Made by a program: the position numbers and the translations under genes. A DNA stretch of 64,000 nucleotides from Sporomusaceae bacterium. GTDB taxonomy: Bacteria; Bacillota; Negativicutes; Sporomusales; UBA7701. The notes beneath the pieces are model-generated. The model made no database searches. It was not told the DNA's origin and saw nothing but the letters and a program-made list of their open reading frames with translations. The DNA lies in assembly GCA_031460455.1 (NCBI GenBank), contig JAVKTQ010000010.1, positions 1-64,000 of the forward strand, read 5' to 3'. Below are positions 34,409 to 41,616 of this stretch, piece after piece. The first letter of the stretch is position 1; each line of letters starts with the position of its first letter.

Positions 34409-35524
34409 TTATAAAAAGGCGCCTACGCCTTTGGTAACAATCTCGCGGAATGAGGGAACGCCGGTTATGACGACCGCCTGGCGCGGGTCTTTCTCGAAAG
34501 AGTCGCGGATGAGTACCATGGTGGCGGCGACGTGGCGGGCAACCCGCAGGCTGAGGGGCTGGCCGTTTTTGTCGTAGGGAATGAACAGCCGGCCGAGTTT
34601 GGCGGCCCGTTCGTACATCCTATCCTGGCCGGTGACCACCAGCGCTTCGTTGGTGGCGCCCCGCAGGCGTCCCTGGGCGGGGTTGCCGGTCTCCATCAGC
34701 ACGGCCATCGCCTGGGTGGCGTCGCCCCACTCGCGGTGCGACAGGCCGCGCAGCGTCTTGGGCGAGGGTTCGAGCCCGATTTTGATTTTTTCCATTTCGA
34801 GGTCCAGAGCTGCGACCGCCGCCACGTCCATGGCGCGTTCATGGAAAACCAGGGCGTTGATGACCGGATACTCCGGCGAGGCTTCGTGCAGGTCGACGGC
34901 CAGGTTGACCTTCTCCTGACGAATCAGTTCGACAATGCCGTAGGCGATCTGTTCGGTAAGCGTACCGTCCGGGCGGCCCGGATAGGCCCGGTTGAGGTTG
35001 CGGGTCTCGCTGCCCGACAGCTTCTGGCCGGAGGCGGCGTGGACGTAGATGTCGGGGTCGGGCCACTGGTGGATGGGGTTGGTAGCCCGCGACCCGTAGC
35101 GGAACGAGCGCTCGCCGCCGGGTGTCGTCAGCGCGAACCGCTGCGGCGACCCCTCTGAATAGTCGTTGTGGGTGAAGCCGCTGGCGTTGGCCTGGGGGAT
35201 GACGATGAGCTTGCCTTTGGTCGGCCGCGCTTTTTCGACCAGCAGGATAGCGCCGATGTAGCCCGAGGGCTCGTTGGGGTGGGTGCCGCCGACGACGAGC
35301 ACCGTGCCGCCGGGTTTGCCGCTGTCGAGGACGTAGACCGCCGTGTCGCCGGGGGTGTTCTTCAGGCCGGCGAAGTAGTCGCTCAGCATCTTGACCGCGG
35401 TGACGCCGGGGCCTTTTTTGATGGTGTCGGCGCTGTGCATGGCGGTGAACTGGGGCGTCACCAGAATAAGGATGGCGACGACGCCCGCCAGCAGGGCGAG
35501 GGCGGTCTTCTTCGTTCCAACCAT
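34409..35524 (-). CDS. Exported M14-type zinc amidohydrolase, long form
   Basis: A 371-residue protein with an N-terminal hydrophobic signal or anchor (ALALLAGVVAILILV). The zinc motif reads GGTHPNEPSG, followed by NLNRAYPGRPDG and VDLHEASPEYP, and a late METGNPAQG carries the probable catalytic Glu. It is longer than the paralogue at 31832 because of an insertion of about 60 residues and a C-terminal extension. The substrate is unknown; a peptide or gamma-glutamyl product fits the locus. GGAGGGG lies before the ATG. It precedes ggt by 22 bases. Confidence 0.85.
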   Translation of the reverse strand: MVGTKKTALALLAGVVAILILVTPQFTAMHSADTIKKGPGVTAVKMLSDYFAGLKNTPGDTAVYVLDSGKPGGTVLVVGGTHPNEPSGYIGAILLVEKARPTKGKLIVIPQANASGFTHNDYSEGSPQRFALTTPGGERSFRYGSRATNPIHQWPDPDIYVHAASGQKLSGSETRNLNRAYPGRPDGTLTEQIAYGIVELIRQEKVNLAVDLHEASPEYPVINALVFHERAMDVAAVAALDLEMEKIKIGLEPSPKTLRGLSHREWGDATQAMAVLMETGNPAQGRLRGATNEALVVTGQDRMYERAAKLGRLFIPYDKNGQPLSLRVARHVAATMVLIRDSFEKDPRQAVVITGVPSFREIVTKGVGAFL

Positions 35525-35536
35525 GGCTTCCCCTCC

Positions 35537-35683
35537 CTACACGAGCATGAAGGCCCGCAGCACGAGGGGAATGAGCACCAGCGCGGCGTTGGCCTGCCAT
35601 TTGATTTCCTTCTGGGAGAAAAGTTCCCAAACCACCAGGACGGCTACAACGACGACGATGAGCCGGTAGACGACAGTTATCAT
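35537..35683 (-). CDS. 48-residue membrane protein between DctM-like permease and hydrolase
   Basis: A short gene with a strong GGAGGG site 6-7 bases before its ATG. The product MITVVYRLIVVVVAVLVVW has one membrane helix, then a charged turn (ELFSQKEIKWQ), then a second hydrophobic stretch that ends LRAFMLV. It begins 11 bases after the DctM-like gene and ends 12 bases before the next gene, so it is clearly part of the operon. Its place fits a tiny partner of the permease, but it is far shorter than a normal DctQ subunit. Confidence 0.75.
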   Translation of the reverse strand: MITVVYRLIVVVVAVLVVWELFSQKEIKWQANAALVLIPLVLRAFMLV

Positions 35684-35694
35684 CGCTTTCCCTC

Positions 35695-36963
35695 CTACAG
35701 GACGAGCTTGCCGATCGGATTGGCGTACATGATCATCAGGATGCCGATGATTATGGCGACAAGCGAGGGCAGGATAAGCGGTCTCACGATCCGCAGATAG
35801 TTTTCTTCCCCCACCACCTGGGCGGCGATTACCGCCGTCAGCGCGACCGGCGGCGTGAAGCTGCCCATGGCGGCGATGAGCGACAGCGCCGTGGCCGTGA
35901 CGATGAGGTTTTGGGCGAGGAAGGCCAGGATGAAGGGCACGCCGAGGACGCTGGCGGCGCCGAATACCGAGATGCCGCCGAACAGGGGCAGACTGACGGC
36001 GATGCTGCCGAGCAGCAGGTAGGCCGGCAGGCTGAGGCTGCTGACGGCGATATAGCCTCTCACCCCGGTGAGGGTGATGATTTGCAGCAGCATACCGACA
36101 CCCATGAGGATGCCGATGACGGGGAGGATCTCCCTCACCCCGTCCCGCGCCGCCTGGGAGAAGGAGAACTTCCGGCCGACGAACAGGCCGGCGATGCTGC
36201 CGATGACGAAGGTGAGCGGCATCCGCGGGTCGGGGAATATGCCGGGCAGCGCTTTGGGGCCGACCATGAGGACGGCGATAAGGATAAGGGGCAGGTATAG
36301 CGCCCAGCCGCGGCTGGTGTCGGCATCGCCGAGCTTGTCGACGAGTGCGGCCAGGTTGGCGCTCCGGGCGTAGCGGTAGCCGAGGAATACGGTCGTCAGC
36401 ACCGCCAGCGGCACGGTCACGAGCAGGAGGATAAGGTCGAAGCCCACATACGGCATGTCGATGCCGCCGCCGATGATCATGACGACAATGTTGACCGGCG
36501 GGGCGATCATCCCGTACACCGAGGCCATGGCGATTATCGCGCCGGCGATATGGCGCGGCATGTCCATGCCCAGCAGCACGGGGGCGAGCAGCACGCCGGT
36601 GCTCAGCACCGAGGCGGTGCAGGAGCCGGTTATGGCGCCGGGGAACATGATTATGAGCGTAAGCACGGTGAGCATAGCCAGCGGCGAATGCCCGAACCGG
36701 CAGGTCAGGTCCCGCGTAAGGCGTTCGAGCAGGCCGTTGCGTTCGATCACTTTCATGAAGATCATCGCTGTGAACAACACGAGCGAAACGTCGAGATAGC
36801 CGAACATGCCCTCGACGAGATGCCTGAGCGGCAAGCCCTGCCCGGCGGCGACGGCCAGAGCGGCGCTGGTCGCCGCCAGGGAAAGGCCGACCGGCAGCTT
36901 CAGACAGAGCACGCAGGCCAGAAAGACGGCCAGCATGACGACTGCGAGCATGATTTCCGACAT
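35695..36963 (-). CDS. TRAP transporter large permease, DctM-like
   Basis: A 422-residue protein with about 11-12 membrane helices and the DctM fold. Conserved parts include NGLLERLTRDL, the GAITGSCTASVLSTG re-entrant region and SVYGMIAPPVNIVVMIIGG. TRAP carriers import organic acids with sodium, and normally need a periplasmic binding protein (DctP) and a small DctQ subunit. Neither is adjacent. A 48-residue membrane protein follows, and a DUF6305 exported protein precedes. Import of a gamma-glutamyl breakdown product such as glutamate is a possible role. Confidence 0.88.
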   Translation of the reverse strand: MSEIMLAVVMLAVFLACVLCLKLPVGLSLAATSAALAVAAGQGLPLRHLVEGMFGYLDVSLVLFTAMIFMKVIERNGLLERLTRDLTCRFGHSPLAMLTVLTLIIMFPGAITGSCTASVLSTGVLLAPVLLGMDMPRHIAGAIIAMASVYGMIAPPVNIVVMIIGGGIDMPYVGFDLILLLVTVPLAVLTTVFLGYRYARSANLAALVDKLGDADTSRGWALYLPLILIAVLMVGPKALPGIFPDPRMPLTFVIGSIAGLFVGRKFSFSQAARDGVREILPVIGILMGVGMLLQIITLTGVRGYIAVSSLSLPAYLLLGSIAVSLPLFGGISVFGAASVLGVPFILAFLAQNLIVTATALSLIAAMGSFTPPVALTAVIAAQVVGEENYLRIVRPLILPSLVAIIIGILMIMYANPIGKLVL

Positions 36964-36993
36964 AGAACAACCCCCATCAAAAACGGGACGTGA

Positions 36994-37563
36994 TTATTTG
37001 AAAGCCGCTTTCAGGTAGCCGCCGGCTTCGCCGACCGTGCCGGGATAATCGACGGGAATGGTTTCGCCGGCGATCTGGCCGAAAATATTGTCATGATTAC
37101 CGTCAGCCACGACGATCAGATAGTCGGCCTTGGGAGCCGTGGCCCGCACGAAGCGGTCGGTGAGGTCGCCGCGCCGGGATTCGCCGCCCACGTGCATGAC
37201 GACGACGCCGATGCCGCTGCTTTTGGCGGCGGCGATCAGGGCATTGGCGCGCTGCTCTTCCTGGTCGAGGTTGATGCCGGCGGCGCCAAGTCCCTTAGAG
37301 CTGCCGCCGACGACCAGCACAAGTGTCCTGTAACCGGAAACGGCGTCGGCGCCGGCCAGGGAGTCGTAGGTGAAGTTAAGACCCCCGCGCTGGGCGAGAA
37401 CCCGCACCATTTGCCCGTCGGCGCTCTGGCCGACACTGGTGATCAGCAGCGGCTGCTCGAACTGGGCGCCTGTCAGCCCGGCGGCCGACACGGCGCCGGC
37501 AAAGGCGAAAACAACCGCGAATACTAGCCCAAGTACGGTCAGGGTCAGTAATCTTTCTTTCAT
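36994..37563 (-). CDS. Exported DUF6305 family protein
   Basis: A 189-residue protein with a clear signal peptide (TVLGLVFAVVFAFAGAVSAAG). The mature part has Rossmann-like strands (YRTLVLVVGGSSKGLGAAG, GIGVVVMHVGGE). I recall this pattern as DUF6305, a family of unknown function. It is the first gene of the long operon that runs to the two-component system, with AGGAGG before the ATG. A role as solute-binding or polymer-handling protein is possible but unproven. Confidence 0.7.
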   Translation of the reverse strand: MKERLLTLTVLGLVFAVVFAFAGAVSAAGLTGAQFEQPLLITSVGQSADGQMVRVLAQRGGLNFTYDSLAGADAVSGYRTLVLVVGGSSKGLGAAGINLDQEEQRANALIAAAKSSGIGVVVMHVGGESRRGDLTDRFVRATAPKADYLIVVADGNHDNIFGQIAGETIPVDYPGTVGEAGGYLKAAFK

Positions 37564-37694
37564 TGCTGCATCCTCCTTGTAAAAAAGGTTTTCCCGTTTA
37601 CATTTTGCCGTCTTTTGAATAATCCCTATTTTTTCTCTTTTTTATCTTAACCGTATAATGTATTCACTGTCTGTCACCGTAAATTCCGGCTCTG

Positions 37695-37723
37695 AAAAAA
37701 CAAAGCCGCCCCTGAAGGGCAGC
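37695..37723 (-). terminator. Rho-independent terminator after the 58-residue gene
   Basis: On the minus strand GCTGCCC-TTCA-GGGGCGGC is followed by TTTGTTTTTT. Confidence 0.88.
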
Positions 37724-37749
37724 CGAATATCGGTATGATTTCTCAAAGT

Positions 37750-37926
37750 TTATCCTGTGGCCTGTGGTTGCTCCGCCTTGATGATGAACATGTCGATTTT
37801 GCCGTCGGCGTTTTTGCGCAGCACCAGCCGGCCGCATACCGTCCACCGCTCGGTGTCGAAGTAGATCTTGTTGTCGTTCGTGTCCCAGCGCATCGCGTTT
37901 CCCAACTGCAATTCCCCGGCGTTCAT
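37750..37926 (-). CDS. Small hypothetical protein, 58 residues
   Basis: A soluble small protein that starts MNAGELQLGNAMRWDT and contains several beta-strand-like stretches (KIYFDTERWTVCGRLVLRKN). ACGGAGGT lies upstream of the ATG at 37926, and a good terminator follows 27 bases after the stop. These signals support a real gene although no family is recognised. It is transcribed alone, before the poly-gamma-glutamate operon promoter region. Confidence 0.65.
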   Translation of the reverse strand: MNAGELQLGNAMRWDTNDNKIYFDTERWTVCGRLVLRKNADGKIDMFIIKAEQPQATG

Positions 37927-38108
37927 GCCGCTTACCTCCGTCTCCCCCCTTGGGGGTGATGGATTTAATTGGCTTAATACGGCCGATAATCCTACCAACT
38001 TTAGTACGCATTTTCTGGGCCTCTGGTCCTATTTCGCCCGTCTTGCCGCGGCGCGGCAAAAGTGGTATTCTGGTTGCGGATAAATATCGCCCGAAGGAGA
38101 CGCCGCCC

Positions 38109-38855
38109 TTGGAAACCGCCGCTCTCGACAACCTTTACCGCCTCTTCGCCGCTTATGTCAAAACCTTTTACTGCGACGACGCCGAAATACAGCCGAAGAT
38201 CCTTCAGAAAGAGGAGCATAGCTTTATTGTCGCCGGGCTCAGCGGCGATCTGGCCCGCAGCCTCGGCCTGGACGACGCCGAAACGCGGCTGGCCGAAGCC
38301 ATCGGCCTGTGCCACGATTTCGGCCGCTTCCGGCAGGCGACCGTCTACCGCACCTTCCGCGACGCCGATTCGGTCGACCACGGCCGCCTCGGGGTCGAGG
38401 AGATGCTCGCCGCCGGCGTCTCGGACCTCGTCCGCCCCAACGACTGGGAGGCGCTCGCTTTCGCCGTCCGCTGGCATAACGCGGCCGCCCTCCCCGCCAG
38501 CGACCCGCGCCTCACCCTCCACGGCCGGATTATCCGCGACACCGACAAGCTGGACATTTGCCGGGTGCTGCCGCCCGCTCCGCCGGCAACGGGCTGTTCG
38601 CCGCAGCTGGAGGAAACTTTCCTCGCCGGCAAGCTACTCTATTACGAAGACATCAGGACGGCCGACGACCGCAAGCTCGTGATGCTGAGCTGGCTGTTCG
38701 ACGTCAATTTTTCCTGGACGGCGCGGGAGATCGCCGGACGCGGCTACATCGACCGTCTGCTCGCCTCCCTGCCCCCGTCGGCTGCCATGCCGGCCATCAG
38801 GGACAAGATCGGCCTGCTCCTGGCCGAGTTCGATTCCCGCAAGGGTTCCCGGTAA
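38109..38855 (+). CDS. HD domain phosphohydrolase
   Basis: A 248-residue protein of the HD superfamily. Metal-site residues appear as EEHSFIVAG, then CHDFGRFRQ (the HD pair), DHGRLGVEEM, RWHNAAALP and finally DTDKLDICR. Members hydrolyse phosphate esters of nucleotides or second messengers; the substrate is unknown. I place the start at a TTG (38109) because AAGGAGA is eight bases upstream, while the longer frame starts in non-coding-like sequence. It is followed by a NUDIX gene after 60 bases. Confidence 0.82.
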   Translation: METAALDNLYRLFAAYVKTFYCDDAEIQPKILQKEEHSFIVAGLSGDLARSLGLDDAETRLAEAIGLCHDFGRFRQATVYRTFRDADSVDHGRLGVEEMLAAGVSDLVRPNDWEALAFAVRWHNAAALPASDPRLTLHGRIIRDTDKLDICRVLPPAPPATGCSPQLEETFLAGKLLYYEDIRTADDRKLVMLSWLFDVNFSWTAREIAGRGYIDRLLASLPPSAAMPAIRDKIGLLLAEFDSRKGSR

Positions 38856-38915
38856 AAGGATTTCCCCGCCGCGGGGCGAAGTAAGCTAAAGATTGTCGTG
38901 CTAACAGGGGGCGCT

Positions 38916-39329
38916 ATGCTTACCAAAGTAACTGCCGCTATCATCGTCCGCGACAACACCATCTTCATCGCCAAACGGGGGCCCGAAGGCAGGTTCGCCC
39001 ACCGCTGGGAGTTCCCCGGCGGCAAGATCGAGCCGGGGGAAAGTCCCGAGGACTGCCTGACGCGCGAGATGGCGGAAGAGTTCGCCATCGAAGTCCGCGT
39101 GGGCGAATTCTTTACCGAGAGTCTCCACACCTTCCCCGGCGGCCAGATCCTTGTCCTTGCTTATTTCTGCCGCTGGACCGGCGGCGATATCCGCCCGGTC
39201 GAGCACGAGGAATACCGCTGGGTGGCAGCGTCAGAGCTGGGCGGCTACGATTTCGCCCCCGCCGACGTGCCGATCGCCGCGAAGCTGATGCGCGAATTCC
39301 CCGGCGCAACTAAAGCTACGGAGATGTGA
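38916..39329 (+). CDS. NUDIX hydrolase, MutT-like
   Basis: A 137-residue single-domain pyrophosphohydrolase. The NUDIX box is complete: GGKIEPGESPEDCLTREMAE, followed by EF. The N-terminus TKVTAAIIVRDNTIFIAKR matches 8-oxo-dGTPase-type enzymes that clean the nucleotide pool. AGGGGG lies before the ATG at 38916. The FHA regulator gene starts seven bases after its stop, so the two are co-transcribed. Confidence 0.9.
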   Translation: MLTKVTAAIIVRDNTIFIAKRGPEGRFAHRWEFPGGKIEPGESPEDCLTREMAEEFAIEVRVGEFFTESLHTFPGGQILVLAYFCRWTGGDIRPVEHEEYRWVAASELGGYDFAPADVPIAAKLMREFPGATKATEM

Positions 39330-39336
39330 TTTTCCC

Positions 39337-40044
39337 ATGCATACCGCAGGGGGCTTTAGCCTCCCCATCGCCCGGCTGCTGGTGGAAAGGGGCGATCCCC
39401 ACGCCCGGGGCGCCTGCTTTCCTTTGGAGCCGGACAAGATAATCCTCGGCCGGGGCACCGCGTCGTTCAGCCCCGACATCGCGTTTGCCAGCCTCCTCGT
39501 ATCGCGCCGGCATTGCAGCTTCGAACTGCTCGACGGTCGCTGGACGGTCCGCGACCTGGGCAGCCGCCACGGTACGACGGTCAACGGCCGCTCGCTGCCC
39601 CAGGACCCGTCGCCACTGACGTCCGGGGACAAGATCGGCCTGGCGGCGAACGTGGTCATGCTGCGCTTCACGCTCGCCGAGGAAGCCGAACAGACCCTCA
39701 CTTTCGGCGACACCCAGCCGGTCAACGATCCGCCCCAGCCGGCGCAAGGGTTGCCGGTCGTCGTCGACACGGCCCGAAAAACCCTGTTCGTCGACCATGC
39801 GGAGGTATCCCTGTCGGTCAAGGAATGGCGCCTGCTGGAGCTGCTGTACGAGCACCGCAACGAGCTGGTCCCTTACGCGGCCATCCGGCCGGCGGTGTGG
39901 AGCGAACGGCCCCTGCTGGCCGGCGCGCCCGATGTGGGGCTCGACGAACTAAGTATCCTGCTTTACCGGCTGCGGCGAAAACTCGGCGCCCACGGCCGCA
40001 TTCTTAAAACCCGCCGCGGGCAGGGCTGCATATTGACGATCTGA
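39337..40044 (+). CDS. FHA domain-winged helix transcriptional regulator
   Basis: A 235-residue protein. Residues of about 30-110 form an FHA domain with the phosphothreonine-binding residues in LGRG, SRRHCSF and SRHGTTVNG. Residues of about 145-235 form an OmpR/PhoB-type winged helix (SLSVKEWRLLELLYEH, YRLRRKLGAHG). It lacks a receiver domain, so it should respond to a phosphothreonine protein, hence to a Ser/Thr kinase that is not in this window. GGAGATG lies upstream. A terminator follows, then a class D beta-lactamase-like gene that could be its target. Confidence 0.85.
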   Translation: MHTAGGFSLPIARLLVERGDPHARGACFPLEPDKIILGRGTASFSPDIAFASLLVSRRHCSFELLDGRWTVRDLGSRHGTTVNGRSLPQDPSPLTSGDKIGLAANVVMLRFTLAEEAEQTLTFGDTQPVNDPPQPAQGLPVVVDTARKTLFVDHAEVSLSVKEWRLLELLYEHRNELVPYAAIRPAVWSERPLLAGAPDVGLDELSILLYRLRRKLGAHGRILKTRRGQGCILTI

Positions 40045-40086
40045 CAGGCGCCGGCGCCGCTTTTTGCGGCAGCGCCTGTTTTTTTG
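40044..40086 (+). terminator. Rho-independent terminator after the FHA regulator
   Basis: ACAGGCGC / GCGCCTGT arms enclose a second small hairpin and are followed by seven T residues. Confidence 0.88.
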
Positions 40087-40172
40087 TAAGAAAACTGTAA
40101 GCCTGCGGCTATTTTTTCCCCGGTCGCCGCCGATTAGAATGGAGGCAGAACGCGATCAAGGGAGGAAAAAAG

Positions 40173-40976
40173 ATGAAAAAAATACTGTGGTTCCTGTGCG
40201 CGCTGCTGCTCGCCTGCGCGACAGCAGCCGCCGAGGCTTCGCCGGCGGTCGAGGTCCGCGACGACCTGGGAAAGTATTTTCGGGGGTATGCGGGAACGAT
40301 GGTCATATACGACCAGCCGGGCGACAGGTATATCGTCTACAACGAGCCGCAAAGCCGCAAGCGGCTGTCGCCGTGTTCGACCTTCAAGATTTATAATTCC
40401 CTCATCGGCCTTGAGACCGGGGTGCTGGACGCCGCCGACGAGAACACCCTCATGAAGTGGGACGGCACGCACCGTTCCATCGACGGCTGGAACCGCGACC
40501 ACACGCTGGCGTCCGCCACCAGCAATTCGGTGGTCTGGTACTTCCAGAACCTGGCGGCGCGCATCGGCGAGACAAGGATGCAGGAGCGCCTCGACGCCAT
40601 CGGCTACGGCAACCGGGATATCTCCGGCGGCCTGACGACCTTCTGGCTGCGGTCGTCGCTGCGGATTTCGGCGGTGGAGCAGGTCGATTTGCTAACCAGG
40701 CTGTATTCCGGGCAGTTGCCGTTTTCCGCCGGCAATGTGGCGATCGTCAAACGAAACATCACCCTGGCCGAAAACAACGGCACGGTATTTATGGGCAAAA
40801 CCGGGTCGGGGTTCGAGGACGGCAGGTGGCTGCATGGCTGGTTCGTCGGCGGCGTGGAAAAACAGGGCGGCCGCTATATCTTCGCCGTCAACATCGAGGC
40901 CCCGGACGGCGCCACCGGCGTAGCCGCGCGGAAAATCGCCGAGGCCGTACTGAAAGACCTGGCCATCCTGCCGTAG
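40173..40976 (+). CDS. Class D beta-lactamase-like serine hydrolase, exported
   Basis: A 267-residue protein with a signal peptide (residues 1-22). The class D active-site set is intact: PCSTFKI with Ser69 and Lys72, SxV at residues 119-121, YGN at 145-147, and KTG at 209-211. The length is normal for OXA-type enzymes. It could hydrolyse beta-lactams in the periplasm, or act as a penicillin-binding sensor; sequence alone does not decide. GGGAGG precedes the ATG. It follows an FHA-winged helix gene and is closed by its own terminator. Confidence 0.88.
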   Translation: MKKILWFLCALLLACATAAAEASPAVEVRDDLGKYFRGYAGTMVIYDQPGDRYIVYNEPQSRKRLSPCSTFKIYNSLIGLETGVLDAADENTLMKWDGTHRSIDGWNRDHTLASATSNSVVWYFQNLAARIGETRMQERLDAIGYGNRDISGGLTTFWLRSSLRISAVEQVDLLTRLYSGQLPFSAGNVAIVKRNITLAENNGTVFMGKTGSGFEDGRWLHGWFVGGVEKQGGRYIFAVNIEAPDGATGVAARKIAEAVLKDLAILP

Positions 40977-40993
40977 AACACCCTGTTCCATGC

Positions 40994-41025
40994 AAAAAAG
41001 CTTCCGGGTTGCCCCGGAAGCTTTT
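40994..41025. terminator. Bidirectional terminator
   Basis: AAAAAAGCTTCCGGG / CCCGGAAGCTTTT hairpin between the converging beta-lactamase-like and LptA-like genes. Confidence 0.92.
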
Positions 41026-41036
41026 CGTTCCTGCCG

Positions 41037-41528
41037 CTACTGCTCGGTGGTGTAAGTGTTCGTCGCCACGTTGTATTGAAGCCAGTCGGTCGCTATCTGC
41101 TGGCCGTTGTCGTCGATCTTGACGTTGTTGCGGAAGATTCCCTGTTTCGTCTGCCAGTTGAAGTCGGCTTCGTCGGCTGTTATGTAGATGTTGCCCCGTT
41201 TGAAGGTGACGCCGCCCTTTATCGTGGCGCTGTTCTGCGGCCCGTTGACGTAGACGCTGTCGCCGGTAAAATAGGTGTCGTCCTGCTTGAGCGTGATGCC
41301 GCCTTCGCCCCAGACCTCGAGCGTCAGCACCTTGACGCGGGCCTCGCCGGCGGTTATAATGCGGCTGCCCACCTCGACGGTGACGTTGCCCTTCAGGACA
41401 TACATGCCCTTGGCGAAGTCGAAGGAGGTGCTGTCGGCTTTGATGACCGGCTTGGCGGCGTGGGCGGTGGCGGCGAAACCAAAGCACAGGATCGCCACAA
41501 CCAGGAACAAGCAAATTCTGCTTCTCAT
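41037..41528 (-). CDS. LptA/OstA-like periplasmic protein
   Basis: A 163-residue exported protein with a signal peptide that ends ATAHAAK. The mature part repeats short beta strands (MYVLKGNVTVEVGSRIITA, NIYITADEADFNW) as in the OstA/LptA beta-jellyroll that carries lipopolysaccharide between inner and outer membranes. Presence in a Firmicute indicates an outer membrane. It is not in an lpt operon here, so it may be a paralogue with another role. AAGGAG lies before the ATG. Confidence 0.82.
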   Translation of the reverse strand: MRSRICLFLVVAILCFGFAATAHAAKPVIKADSTSFDFAKGMYVLKGNVTVEVGSRIITAGEARVKVLTLEVWGEGGITLKQDDTYFTGDSVYVNGPQNSATIKGGVTFKRGNIYITADEADFNWQTKQGIFRNNVKIDDNGQQIATDWLQYNVATNTYTTEQ

Positions 41529-41616
41529 ATATTTCTCCTTTTTGGTCGAATCAGGGTACCTATTTAGTTTTCTTGCTTTGTGGCCGTATTCCTCTTAGAA
41601 TTATGTGGAATTTGCC

